Shown here in pieces: positions 43,697 to 51,987 of a stretch of 64,000 bases of DNA (positions are counted from its first letter, which is position 1; each line of letters starts with the position of its first letter). The notes under the pieces are model-generated. The model was not told where the DNA came from. It did no database searches and saw only the letters and a list, made by a program, of their open reading frames with translations. A program made the position numbers and the translations under genes. The DNA is from an uncultured Eubacteriales bacterium (GTDB lineage: Bacteria; Bacillota; Clostridia; Lachnospirales; Bianqueaceae), in NCBI GenBank assembly GCA_902783575.1, contig CACZRP010000090.1, positions 1-64,000 on the forward strand, read 5' to 3'.

Positions 43697-43702
43697 TCAT
43701 CC

Positions 43703-44575
43703 CTACTTTTTCTTTCCGGCCGAAAGCTCCGTAATCTCCTGGGTGATGCCGGACTGCCGGATATGGTTATATTCCCTGGAAAGCTCATCCAGCATCTCGG
43801 AGGCATTGTCTCCCGCCGCCTTCATGGCACTCATCCGGGACTGCTGCTCCGAGCAGAAGCTGTCCACCAGGGCACTGTAGATATTGCTGGAAACGTAGCT
43901 GGGAACCAGCTGGTTCAGCACCGCCTCCTCCGAGGGCAGAAAAACAAAAGAGGTTTTAATGGCCCTCTCCGCCGCCGTGGACGCGAAGGCGGAACGGTGG
44001 AACGGAAGCAGACGGGTGAATACCGGCTCGGTTTTCATGCCGTTGACCAGGTCCGTATAAAGAATATACAGCTTCTGAATCTTTCCCTCATCGAAGGGAG
44101 TCAGCATGGACAGGCAGATTTCTCTGGCCCGGCTGAAGGTGGGATTCTGGGCTGTATACTGGAAATTTTTCTCCACCGGAATTTTGCGCCGCTGAAAATA
44201 CTGTCTTCCGTATTCGCCCACCACAAAAAGCTTGGTGTCCGGATGGGCCCGGAGGATATTCTCAGCCTTTTTCAGCACGTTCTGGTTGTAGGGGCCTGCC
44301 AGCCCCTTGTCCGCCGTGATTACCAGCAGCCCATAGGTTCCCCCTGTGGGCTCTTTGTCATCCAGCGGGAAGAAATAGCGGCTTTTGACATTGCCGGCGG
44401 TTCGGAAAACACGTTTAATCTCCTTGCTGACGGCCTCGAAGTAGGGTCTGGTGCCATCCAGCTCCTTCTTGGCCTTCCGCATTTTCATGGAGGCGATCAG
44501 ATACATGGCGTTGGTGATCTGCCGGGTGTCCTCCACGGAGCTGATGCGGTTCTGGATCTCTCTGGTGCCAGCCAT
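43703..44575 (-). CDS. atpG: F1Fo ATP synthase subunit gamma
   Basis: The 290-residue rotor-shaft protein begins with EIQNRISSVEDTRQITNAMYLIA and carries the conserved ITADKGLAGPYNQNV segment and a C-terminal helix with SRMSAMKAAGDNASEM, followed by YNHIRQSGITQEITE. The length is typical. Its start overlaps the alpha subunit stop by one base. Confidence 0.93.
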   Translation of the reverse strand: MAGTREIQNRISSVEDTRQITNAMYLIASMKMRKAKKELDGTRPYFEAVSKEIKRVFRTAGNVKSRYFFPLDDKEPTGGTYGLLVITADKGLAGPYNQNVLKKAENILRAHPDTKLFVVGEYGRQYFQRRKIPVEKNFQYTAQNPTFSRAREICLSMLTPFDEGKIQKLYILYTDLVNGMKTEPVFTRLLPFHRSAFASTAAERAIKTSFVFLPSEEAVLNQLVPSYVSSNIYSALVDSFCSEQQSRMSAMKAAGDNASEMLDELSREYNHIRQSGITQEITELSAGKKK

Positions 44576-46323
44576 CAGACCACTTCCTTCAGAATCTCAT
44601 CACAGGCGGAAAGAATCGAAGATTCTTCCTCCTGGGTGAGCTTTTTCCCGTCACTGAGGGAAACAATAATCTCCGGATACCGGTCCTCGATTTCCTTAAT
44701 CAGGGTAACCTTCACCCGGTCCAGGGTCCGGGGATCCAGATGCTGCAGCTTATGTCCCAGGGCGCAGACCAGCAGGATCACCTGCTGCTCGTTGGTCAGG
44801 GGGCTGTGCTGGGGCTGCCTTAACAGCCTCATCAGGCACCGGCCGTACTCCAGCTGGGATTTGGTCAGATCATCCAGATCCGAGTCAAATTGGGTAAACA
44901 CCTGCATCTCCCGATACTGGGACAGATCCAGCCTCAGGGTGCCGGTGGCGGATTTCATGGCTTTGGTCTGAGCCGCGCCTCCCACACGAGATACGGACAG
45001 ACCCACATTGACCGCCGGCCGCTGACCGGAGAAGAACAGGTCGCTCTCCAGGAAAATCTGGCCGTCGGTGATGGAAATGATATTCGTGGGAATATAGGCG
45101 GAAACGTCCCCCGCCTGGGTTTCCACAATGGGAAGAGCTGTCAGACTGCCGCCGCCCAGTTCGTCGGACAGATGGGCGGAACGCTCCAGCAGCCGGGAAT
45201 GCAGATAAAAGATATCGCCCGGATAGGCTTCCCGGCCGGGGGATCTGCCCAGCAGCAGGGAAATGGTCCGGTAGCTGGTGGCATGCTTAGAAAGATCGTC
45301 ATAGACGATCAGCACATCCTTCCCCTTGTGCATGAAATATTCTCCCATGGCGGTGCCTGAATAGGGAGCGATATACTGCATAGGTACAGGATCGCTGGCC
45401 CCTGCCACCACCACGATGCACTGGTTCAGCAGCTGATATTTTCTCAGGGTCTCCACCGTCTGGGCCACGGAGCTGTTCTTCTGTCCGATGGCCACATAGA
45501 TGCAGATCACATCCTTGTCTTTCTGATTCAGAATGGTATCCAGGGCAATGGTGGTCTTGCCGGTCTGCCGGTCGCCGATGATCAGCTCTCTCTGCCCCCG
45601 GCCAATGGGAAACATGGCGTCAATGCAGAGAAGACCGGTCTCCATGGGCCTGTCCACCGGCTGCCGGTCAATGATGCCCGGTGCCTTGCATTCCAGCGGA
45701 CGGAAGCCCTCGGTGCGGATGGGGCCCATGTCGTCGATGGGCTGTCCCAGGGGATCCACCACCCGGCCCAGCAGCTGGTCTCCTACAGGAATCCCGGCCT
45801 GATGATAGGTCCGGTATACCTTGCCGCCGGCTTTGATGGGTTCATCGCTGCCGAACAGGATACAGCCAATATAATCCTTCTTCAGGTCCTGGACCATGCC
45901 CTTGATGCCGTTCTCAAAGGCGATAATCTCGCCATAGCAGGCGCCCTGCAGGCCTCCCACCGTGGCGACGCCGTCTCCCACCGTCAGCACCTTTCCCACC
46001 TCCGTGGGCTCCGCTACCATGCGGAAATTCTCAACGCTTTCGCGGATCAGGCTGATGACGGAAACCCCGGGCCTCTCCGGCGCGGAGTTGATCTGATTCT
46101 TCATCTGCTGGAGACGTCCTTCGATGCTCCAGTCATAGACATCGGACCCGGCGGTCAGAATAAAGCCATCCACCACCGAGGGATCCTTGTCCCAGGACAT
46201 GCGGATTTCACCGTGATAACGGCTGGCCAGGAAATGAACGAGTTTTTCCCGCTGCTCCCTGGTGGGGGGCTGGGCGGAACGGATCAGGGCATGGATGACG
46301 CGGCGCTCAAAATTTTCACTCAT
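44575..46323 (-). CDS. atpA: ATP synthase alpha subunit with fused delta C-terminal domain
   Basis: The 582-residue protein is about 75 residues longer than normal alpha. Residues 86-582 are a complete alpha subunit: [19 protein letters not shown]-loop [27 protein letters not shown] and the arginine-finger region [15 protein letters not shown]. Residues 1-80 ([36 protein letters not shown] and IEGRLQQM) match the C-terminal domain of the delta subunit (AtpH), which in other bacteria clamps alpha to the b stalk. No separate atpH exists between atpF and atpA, where it normally lies, and the delta N-terminal helical domain is absent. The fusion gives a covalent link in place of the usual delta-alpha contact. 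Confidence 0.9.
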   Translation of the reverse strand: MSENFERRVIHALIRSAQPPTREQREKLVHFLASRYHGEIRMSWDKDPSVVDGFILTAGSDVYDWSIEGRLQQMKNQINSAPERPGVSVISLIRESVENFRMVAEPTEVGKVLTVGDGVATVGGLQGACYGEIIAFENGIKGMVQDLKKDYIGCILFGSDEPIKAGGKVYRTYHQAGIPVGDQLLGRVVDPLGQPIDDMGPIRTEGFRPLECKAPGIIDRQPVDRPMETGLLCIDAMFPIGRGQRELIIGDRQTGKTTIALDTILNQKDKDVICIYVAIGQKNSSVAQTVETLRKYQLLNQCIVVVAGASDPVPMQYIAPYSGTAMGEYFMHKGKDVLIVYDDLSKHATSYRTISLLLGRSPGREAYPGDIFYLHSRLLERSAHLSDELGGGSLTALPIVETQAGDVSAYIPTNIISITDGQIFLESDLFFSGQRPAVNVGLSVSRVGGAAQTKAMKSATGTLRLDLSQYREMQVFTQFDSDLDDLTKSQLEYGRCLMRLLRQPQHSPLTNEQQVILLVCALGHKLQHLDPRTLDRVKVTLIKEIEDRYPEIIVSLSDGKKLTQEEESSILSACDEILKEVV

Positions 46324-46328
46324 GGCGC

Positions 46329-46808
46329 TTATCTCCTATCGTTGGCAGCGTTCTCCAGAAACTCATCATAGACGCCGCTGACGGATTCTCTCACCAGCTT
46401 CTCGGCGGCTTCGGCGGCGATGGACCGGATTTCCTTATGAGCCTCTTCCATCATGACGCTCCGTTCCTTTTCCGCATCCTGACGGGCCCGTTTGAGATAA
46501 TCGGCGGCAGCCTTTTTGGCTTCCTCCTCCATCTCCTTGCGCTCGGCGGCGATTCTCTGCTCAGCTTCGGACTGTTTCTTCCGGATCTCTTCGTTCACCT
46601 GGGTAATCTTCTGCTGATAGTCCGCCATGACGGCCTCGGCCTCTTCCCAGACCTTCTTTGCTTCATCCATCTGATCCCGGATGGTCTTCTCCCTTTTCTC
46701 CATAAACTCTCTTACAGGCTTGTAAAGGAGAAAATACAGTCCGCCGCCGAGGATGACAAAATTGAACAGATGCAGCAGCACCTGCTGAAAATCAATGTTT
46801 AAGGGCAT
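46329..46808 (-). CDS. atpF: F1Fo ATP synthase subunit b
   Basis: The 159-residue stalk protein has an N-terminal membrane helix (about 8-28, [19 protein letters not shown]) and a long charged coiled coil ([21 protein letters not shown] and on). It would bind the delta-like domain fused to alpha. The start has a GGAGG site upstream at 46815-46820. Confidence 0.92.
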   Translation of the reverse strand: MPLNIDFQQVLLHLFNFVILGGGLYFLLYKPVREFMEKREKTIRDQMDEAKKVWEEAEAVMADYQQKITQVNEEIRKKQSEAEQRIAAERKEMEEEAKKAAADYLKRARQDAEKERSVMMEEAHKEIRSIAAEAAEKLVRESVSGVYDEFLENAANDRR

Positions 46809-46835
46809 GTCAGCCTCCTTACCATGGACGTGGGA

Positions 46836-47201
46836 TTAAAGGACAAATACAATCAGTATGGCGACGATCAGCGCGTAAATAATAGCGGTTTCAATGAAAA
46901 CCAGACCCAGCATGAGGGTTGTCCTTATGCTGCCCTGGGCTTCCGGCTGGCGGGCAATGCCGTCGGAGGCTTTGGAAATGGCCATGGCCATGGCCAGAGC
47001 GCCGGCACCGGCTGCCACAGCAATGGTAATGGCGGCCGCCACGGCCTTGGTATTGGTGGTGGAGGCTTCCGCCTGAGCCAGGGCGGCCTCAGTGGGAATG
47101 GGTTCTCCTTCTCCCTCCGCGGCCAGCGCGGGAACGGTCATGCCTGCCATCATAACAGCAATCAGCAGGGCAACAAGAATTCTTTTCAGCGTGGTTTTCA
47201 T
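46836..47201 (-). CDS. atpE: F1Fo ATP synthase subunit c with N-terminal presequence
   Basis: The 121-residue protein is about 45 residues longer than usual. Residues 1-28 look like a cleavable signal peptide (KRILVALLIAVMMAGMTVPALAA), then an acidic linker and the c hairpin: first helix at about 53-78, loop ARQPEAQG and second helix with the ion-binding Glu in FIETAIIYALIVA. The Gln seen in the first helix of Na+-binding rings (I. tartaricus) is Met here, and the residue after Glu is Thr, so proton coupling is more likely, though not certain. The N-terminus of c faces outside, which fits an exported leader. The start overlaps atpB by four bases. Confidence 0.88.
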   Translation of the reverse strand: MKTTLKRILVALLIAVMMAGMTVPALAAEGEGEPIPTEAALAQAEASTTNTKAVAAAITIAVAAGAGALAMAMAISKASDGIARQPEAQGSIRTTLMLGLVFIETAIIYALIVAILIVFVL

Positions 47202-48019
47202 GATTTGGCTACCTCTTTTTTCTTGATATGTCGTTCCGTTACTTCCCCGTAAAAAACGGAGGTAAGCATTGTCAGTACATAGGCCTGTATAATGGCGTGC
47301 AGCAGGGTGAACATAATACCCACCAGCACAGGGACCACAAAGCTCAGACTCATGGTGAAGTACACCAGCTCGGTGACCAGCAGTCCCGAAAGCAGCGCTC
47401 CGAAGAGACGGAAGCTCATGGATATGGGAAGGGAAAAGTCCTTCAGGGCCTGTCCCGCGCCCTTCAGTCCGTTGCAGATCAGTCCGCCGAACAGAATCAC
47501 GCCGTAAGACAGACAGCCCAGGGCGATGGCCCCGTTGATATCGGACAGGGGTGCCGGCAGGGCAATGCTGTGTCCCTCAGTGGTCAGCCACTGGATTCCG
47601 AAGAGTTCAAAGCAGGTTCCGAAGAAAATATAGATGCCGGCAAACAGCAGATAACCACCCAGAAAACGGTTTTTGTGGGGGCTGTTCTGCTTCGCCAGAT
47701 CCGTGAAGAAGCCCACCAGGGTCTCAATGAGGGTCTGGAATTTTCCCGGTACCGTCTGAAACTTCGGAATGGCAAAAATCCGTATCAGCAGTGCTCCCAC
47801 CAGGAGTACCGCCATAATAATCCAGTCCGAGGCCAGGGATGGATTCACCTCCATCCCCAGGAAACGGATCCGGTTGGTTTCGTGAAGCACCGCGTCCTTC
47901 ATGGCCTCCTGGATGCTCTCGTGCTTCGTCACCGAGGGCACCAGGAAAACCGCGGCAAGGATCAGGATCAGAAGACCAACCCACAGGATCAGAAAGACTT
48001 TTTTCTTCTTTGGGTCCAT
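47198..48019 (-). CDS. atpB: F1Fo ATP synthase subunit a
   Basis: This 273-residue membrane protein has about six helices and the essential arginine in SMSFRLFGALLSG, with LLHAIIQAYVLTMLTSVF near the C-terminus. It forms the ion half-channels against the c ring. ATG 48019 has GGAGGAG upstream; an in-frame start 30 bp upstream has no site. It is the first gene of the operon; no atpI precedes it. Confidence 0.92.
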   Translation of the reverse strand: MDPKKKKVFLILWVGLLILILAAVFLVPSVTKHESIQEAMKDAVLHETNRIRFLGMEVNPSLASDWIIMAVLLVGALLIRIFAIPKFQTVPGKFQTLIETLVGFFTDLAKQNSPHKNRFLGGYLLFAGIYIFFGTCFELFGIQWLTTEGHSIALPAPLSDINGAIALGCLSYGVILFGGLICNGLKGAGQALKDFSLPISMSFRLFGALLSGLLVTELVYFTMSLSFVVPVLVGIMFTLLHAIIQAYVLTMLTSVFYGEVTERHIKKKEVAKS

Positions 48020-48047
48020 AACGTCTCCTCCGATATTTGATTCTGTC

Positions 48048-48053
48048 ATTGTA
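48048..48053 (-). promoter_or_regulatory. Probable extended -10 promoter of the ATP synthase operon
   Basis: The minus strand carries TGCTACAAT (TGn plus TACAAT) about 29 bp before the atpB start. No good -35 is seen. Confidence 0.45.
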
Positions 48054-48093
48054 GCACAAATTCTCAGGGAATTACATAGCCCAGAGGAACCAA

Positions 48094-49674
48094 TTACGCT
48101 TTTTCCAATTTGTCATCCTCTTTTTCTTTGCCCTTTTTCATGCAGAAATATGCAAGGGCCAGCTGAATCAGAAGAATCACGACCATGAGAATGGTCCACT
48201 TGTCCAGCAGCCTCATGGTATTGGACATATCCTCCGTCAGGATGAAGGCCAGGGCGGAACCGATCACAGGAATCACGCTGAGCCAGGTGAGCCGGATATG
48301 CTTTCTTCTCTCCTCCTCGGTCTCTTCCTCTTCGATTTCTTCCTGTTTCTCCTCGTCCTCTTTATTCTTCTTGACGAAGACATAGACAAAGAACAGATAA
48401 ATCATCACAAAGGCAGTGACAATCACCAGAATCAGATTGACGAGGGCCCAGTAGCCGGCGGGCGCCTTGGCCAGAGGAATGGTGGGCTCCGCAATTTCTT
48501 CCACGGGTGCCTGTGCCTCAATGGTCAGGGTTCCGTTTTCGATGACCACCGCCACCTGGTCGGTGACATCGCGGCCATCGGCATCGTACACCTTGGGGGT
48601 GCCGATAATCTTGGAAGTATAGGTGCCGGGCTCCTTGCCGGAAGTCACCGTCTGTACTCCCTCGACGGTATAGGTCTGTCCATCCACCTCGAAGGTGGTA
48701 GTGGTGAAGCCCGTAACCTCCTGCTCCTCTCCGTTCTCCGGAACAGTGACGCTCTCGGGTGTCAGCACCACAGTAATCTCCGCCTCGGCCGGCGTCACAT
48801 TCAGGCGTCCGAACTGAGTGGTGAAGATGTAGTTCTGTTCTTTCGTGCCCTGCTTCAGGATCCATTCAAAGACATTGTCCACGCTGCCAGGCAGAATCAG
48901 CTGGCTCCGGGAGATGAAGAAGGCTCCCTCGGACGGGGCGAATCCGTCGCCGCCCACGGTGACATTGCTGTCATACAGCGCTGTTCCGTCGTAGGGCTTG
49001 CTCAGGGTCTGGGACATAATGGTCACCCGCCTCGGCATGATGGTCATCTTGCCGTCAAGGCTCCTGACGGTGAACTGGCTGGAAACGTCATTGCCCTTTT
49101 CATCGACGATCTTCGGAATACCGGTCACCTTCACCGTATACTCTCCGGCGTCGGTGGCGGAGGCTCTGGCGGTAAGGCCGGTAACCTCATATTTGACTCC
49201 CTCCAGTTCGAACCGGGTGGCTGCCAGACCCTCCACAGTTTTTTCCGTACCATCGTAGAGGAAGCTGCCGCTGTTGGCGGTCACGGTAATCTCATATGCC
49301 GCGTCTCTGTTGCGGATGGTCAGGCTGCCGTATTCGGCGGTAATCACATAGTTGGCTGCGTTGGTGCCGTTGTTCAGCTCATAGGTGAAGACATTCTCGC
49401 TGATGCCCACCATGGAGCGGCTGGCGGTAAAGGTATAGGAAGCGCCTTCGCCCTGGGCAAAGCCGTCTCCCTCCACTGTCACAGTATTGTTGGAAATGCT
49501 GCGGCCATTGAAGGCATGCTCGGCGGATCCCGATACCAGGCGTACCTGCCTGGGCTGGATCTGCAGGGTTCCGGGCTCCAGATGCACCAGGAATTCCTCT
49601 GTTACATCCGAACCGTTTTCATCCGTAATCACAGGAGTGCCTACGGGGTTCACCGGATAGGAGCCCGCATCCAC
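48094..49674 (-). CDS. MBG-repeat cell-surface protein, truncated at the 5' end
   Basis: The 526-residue frame contains repeated Ig-like MBG domains with motifs such as YDGTALYDSNVTVGGDGFA, AGEYTVKVTGIPKIVDEKGNDV and PGTYTSKIIGTPKVYDADGRDV, repeating about every 85-90 residues. After that come a membrane helix (about 405-430), an acidic/basic linker and two further helices to the end. It begins inside a repeat (GTG at 49674) with no signal peptide; a TGA lies in frame about 25 bases further up. The 5' part is therefore lost, and upstream DNA belongs to another frame (49619-49798). It is most likely a non-exported relic of a surface protein. Confidence 0.75.
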   Translation of the reverse strand: MDAGSYPVNPVGTPVITDENGSDVTEEFLVHLEPGTLQIQPRQVRLVSGSAEHAFNGRSISNNTVTVEGDGFAQGEGASYTFTASRSMVGISENVFTYELNNGTNAANYVITAEYGSLTIRNRDAAYEITVTANSGSFLYDGTEKTVEGLAATRFELEGVKYEVTGLTARASATDAGEYTVKVTGIPKIVDEKGNDVSSQFTVRSLDGKMTIMPRRVTIMSQTLSKPYDGTALYDSNVTVGGDGFAPSEGAFFISRSQLILPGSVDNVFEWILKQGTKEQNYIFTTQFGRLNVTPAEAEITVVLTPESVTVPENGEEQEVTGFTTTTFEVDGQTYTVEGVQTVTSGKEPGTYTSKIIGTPKVYDADGRDVTDQVAVVIENGTLTIEAQAPVEEIAEPTIPLAKAPAGYWALVNLILVIVTAFVMIYLFFVYVFVKKNKEDEEKQEEIEEEETEEERRKHIRLTWLSVIPVIGSALAFILTEDMSNTMRLLDKWTILMVVILLIQLALAYFCMKKGKEKEDDKLEKA

Positions 49675-49798
49675 AGCCTCGGCCGACGCGCTCGATCACA
49701 AATCGGAACAATAAAAACACGCCCACCACAGCCACAATGAAAAAAATCGAATCATGCAGCCAGCCCAGTTTCAGGCTATTGTATTTTTCAAGAAGCAT
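49619..49798 (-). pseudogene. N-terminal membrane-anchor fragment, possibly of a type I signal peptidase
   Basis: ATG 49798 with AAGGAA upstream opens MLLEKYNSLKLGWLHDSI and a hydrophobic helix FFIVAVVGVFLLFRFVI. The frame then runs at about 49690 into the MBG DNA in a different frame and stops at 49619. The helix resembles the anchor of signal peptidase I, which would continue with a GDSM motif that is absent. It looks like a deletion joint between two neighbouring surface-related genes. Confidence 0.55.
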
Positions 49799-49923
49799 AT
49801 ATCAATTCCTTCGAGAAATTCGGGTATAGATGCTTTTATTATATGAATAAATTAATCCTCCTGCAAGTACAATTATTATATATTGCTAATCAAAAAACCC
49901 ATCTAATTATAAAAAAAATGGGG

Positions 49924-49953
49924 GTTGACTTTGATTCTGATCTTTGCTATAAT
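49924..49953 (+). promoter_or_regulatory. Strong promoter for tRNA-Ala
   Basis: TTGACT (49924-49929) and TATAAT (49948-49953) are about 18 bp apart, 12 bp before the tRNA. Confidence 0.8.
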
Positions 49954-49965
49954 ACATTCTCGCAC

Positions 49966-50038
49966 GGGGCATTGGCGCAGTTGGGAGCGCGCCTGAATGG
50001 CATTCAGGAGGTCAGGGGTTCAAGTCCCCTATGCTCCA
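49966..50038 (+). tRNA. tRNA-Ala (anticodon GGC)
   Basis: The gene has 73 nt: acceptor stem GGGGCAT / ATGCTCC with the alanine-specific G3-U70 pair, D-arm around GGCGCAGTTGGGAGCGC, anticodon stem-loop CCTGA-ATGGCAT-TCAGG giving GGC, and T-arm GGGGTTCAAGTCCCC. The 3' CCA is not encoded. A hairpin terminator follows. Confidence 0.95.
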
Positions 50039-50051
50039 CTTTTTATTGCTC

Positions 50052-50098
50052 AAAAAGCGGTCTGACATTTTCAGGCCGCTTTTCTGTTTTGCCATAGC
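50052..50098 (+). terminator. Terminator after tRNA-Ala
   Basis: AAAAGCGGTCTGA pairs with TCAGGCCGCTTTT (one G-T pair), followed by CTGTTTT. Confidence 0.85.
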
Positions 50099-50160
50099 AG
50101 ATGTCTCATCACTGCAGATGTCCGCCGTTAAGATATCCTGTCCCTGTTCACGCCAGGCTG

Positions 50161-50494
50161 TCGAGGAAATTTGCCATATTTATGAAAAATCCTCGATCGC
50201 CCGTTTTTTGTCGAGGATTTTTCACGTATGACGCAGTTTTCCTCGACAGCATTTTTATGTTTCGAGGAGATTTCAATTCTGAGGCAGTTTTCCTCGAACA
50301 CCAATCCACGTCAACTTGATTTTTTCGAGGAATTTTCCTGTATAGCTGAAAAATCCTCGAAGCCAGAGCCTCATGGCCTGGCTTCGAAAATCAGGATCGA
50401 GGAAAACTGCATGTGGCAGGAAATATCCTCGACAAAAAAAGAGAAAAAGTTCGCAAATTCGAGGAAAACTGCAAGTATCTGGAAATCTCCTCGA
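50161..50494. repeat. Array of six 36-nt inverted-repeat units, arm type TCGAGGA
   Basis: Units at 50161-50196, 50211-50246, 50262-50297, 50325-50360, 50397-50432 and 50459-50494 are each exactly 36 nt and begin TCGAGGA and end TCCTCGA. Inside, most share GATTTC after the left arm and GCAGTTT before the right arm; the last two units are in the opposite orientation, and units 1 and 4 carry TGAAAAA in place of GCAGTTT. Gaps are 14-36 nt. No coding gene is supported here. An extra 10-bp hairpin (TCGAAGCCAG) lies at about 50357-50386. Confidence 0.9.
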
Positions 50495-50542
50495 TTGCAT
50501 TGCTCTTTTACATACGGCGGTCTTCTTTACAGATGATGTCCG

Positions 50543-50876
50543 TAATGAAAAAATACTCATATCAGGAATGATTCATGATCGCCTCATTTTTGTAGTGAAT
50601 ATTTCACCCTACAGGCAGTTTATCATTACAGGATTTTTTTGAGTAATGATGATTTCACGCATGAGGCAGTTTCTCATGATCATCCGCCTGACGCAGCCTG
50701 CTTTTGTAATGAAGATTTCTTATATAGATGAAAAGTTCATTACAACAAGGCAGCCTCACCTGACTTAAAAAAACAAGATAGTGAGAAACTGCCAATATCA
50801 GGAAACCTACATTACGAAAAATAAGCAGAAAAAAGAAAAATAATGAAAAACTGCTTATATCAGGAAATCTTCATGA
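50543..50876. repeat. Array of six 36-nt inverted-repeat units, arm type TAATGA
   Basis: Units at 50543-50578, 50593-50628, 50644-50679, 50707-50742, 50779-50814 and 50841-50876 are each 36 nt with arms TAATGA or TAGTGA and TCATTA or TCATGA (the fifth unit ends imperfectly, ACATTA). The inner GATTTC and GCAGTTT blocks of the neighbouring TCGAGGA array recur in at least units 3, 5 and 6, and unit 4 has the TGAAAA variant. Orientation is mixed. Confidence 0.85.
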
Positions 50877-50883
50877 AAGCACG

Positions 50884-50912
50884 AAAAAGGGACACATTTC
50901 TGTGCCCCTTCA
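50884..50912 (-). terminator. Terminator of the second degV gene
   Basis: The minus strand reads AAGGGGCACAGAAATGTG then TCCCTTTTTC, a hairpin with a T-run. Confidence 0.65.
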
Positions 50913-50951
50913 GATTGTCGAAAGCTTATTGTGCTATTCCTATTTACCTGA

Positions 50952-51836
50952 TTATTCCGGGTTGCGTCCATTGCAAAGATAAAAGACAGTCAGCAGACCC
51001 GGACCGCAGTGAGCGCCGATCACCACGCCCAGAGAAGTGATGGTGATCTCTCCCGCTTCCGGATGGGCCTGTTTAATTCCATCCCGGATGAAAGCCGCAT
51101 CCTCCCGGCAGTCCGCCTGAAGGATATGAATCCTTTTCCCGGAAATATCCTCACCGGAAAGGTCGTGCAGCACGCCGGACAGAATCGAGTTCAGCGCTGC
51201 CTTGCGGCCCCGGGCTTTCTTCACCACATCCAGAGTTCCTCCGTCCGGCACATACAGCACCGGCTTGATGTTCAGCAGAGAACCCACCAGCGCTGAAGCG
51301 TTGGACACACGGCCGCCCATTTTCAGATATTTCAGATCGTCCACTGTAAACCGGTGGGCGATTTTCAGTTTATTCTCTTCTCCCCAGCGGATGACTTCAT
51401 CAAAGCTCATGCCCTCTTCCATCCGGAGTATCATTTCCTCCACCAGCAGGCCCAGGCCGCCAGAGATGCAGCGGGTATCCATAACATACAGCTGCTGTGC
51501 GGGGAACTCGGTCCGGATCCGTTCTGCCGCCTCCGCGCAGTTGGTGTAGGAAGCGGACATTTTCTGGGACATATCCAGGAAGATGACATTCTTTCCCGAA
51601 GACATCAGCACCCGGAAGAAATCAAAGTATTCCTGTTCATTGATCATGGAGGTCTTTAAAAGATCTCCCCGGCGCATGCCCTCATATACCTTCTGTCGGC
51701 TCTCTTCTCTGCAGTCATCTTCAAAGAGCTGATCCCCCACCGTATAGGAATACGCGATAAAGGGAATCTGATGCTTATCCAGCCAGGTGCGGGGCAGATC
51801 GGAGGTGGAAGAAGTCGCAATAATATAATCAGCCAT
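50952..51836 (-). CDS. DegV family fatty-acid-binding protein (second paralogue)
   Basis: The 294-residue protein starts ADYIIATSSTSDLPRTWLD, with MSQKMSASYTNC, VMDTRCISGGLGLLV, LKYLKMGGRVSNASA and GAHCGPGLLTVFYL, all DegV family blocks. The sequence is clearly different from the copy at 24683, so the two may carry different fatty acids (FakB1/FakB2-like division). It has its own promoter and terminator. Confidence 0.9.
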   Translation of the reverse strand: MADYIIATSSTSDLPRTWLDKHQIPFIAYSYTVGDQLFEDDCREESRQKVYEGMRRGDLLKTSMINEQEYFDFFRVLMSSGKNVIFLDMSQKMSASYTNCAEAAERIRTEFPAQQLYVMDTRCISGGLGLLVEEMILRMEEGMSFDEVIRWGEENKLKIAHRFTVDDLKYLKMGGRVSNASALVGSLLNIKPVLYVPDGGTLDVVKKARGRKAALNSILSGVLHDLSGEDISGKRIHILQADCREDAAFIRDGIKQAHPEAGEITITSLGVVIGAHCGPGLLTVFYLCNGRNPE

Positions 51837-51876
51837 ATTAGTTCTCCTCGCAGAACTCTATTGTTTTATGGAGTCA

Positions 51877-51905
51877 ATTATAAGATAACTCTTCTTCCCT
51901 GTCAA
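51877..51905 (-). promoter_or_regulatory. Promoter for the second degV gene
   Basis: TTGACA (51905-51900) and TATAAT (51882-51877) on the minus strand are 17 bp apart. Confidence 0.85.
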
Positions 51906-51987
51906 GAGCGAGACCAGTCTTTGCGTCTTGCCAGGCGGCCGGCCTTCACGATTTCCTAGGCGGCCTCAGGGCTCCAGTCTTCCAGCC

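Noticed and set aside
50228-50642. Small frames of 89-102 codons in the arrays
   Set aside because: They consist of translated repeat units in several frames without start signals.
50161-50876. CRISPR array with 36-nt repeats
   Set aside because: Units have mixed orientation, terminal inverted repeats, different arm types and gaps of 14-36 nt, and no cas gene is present.
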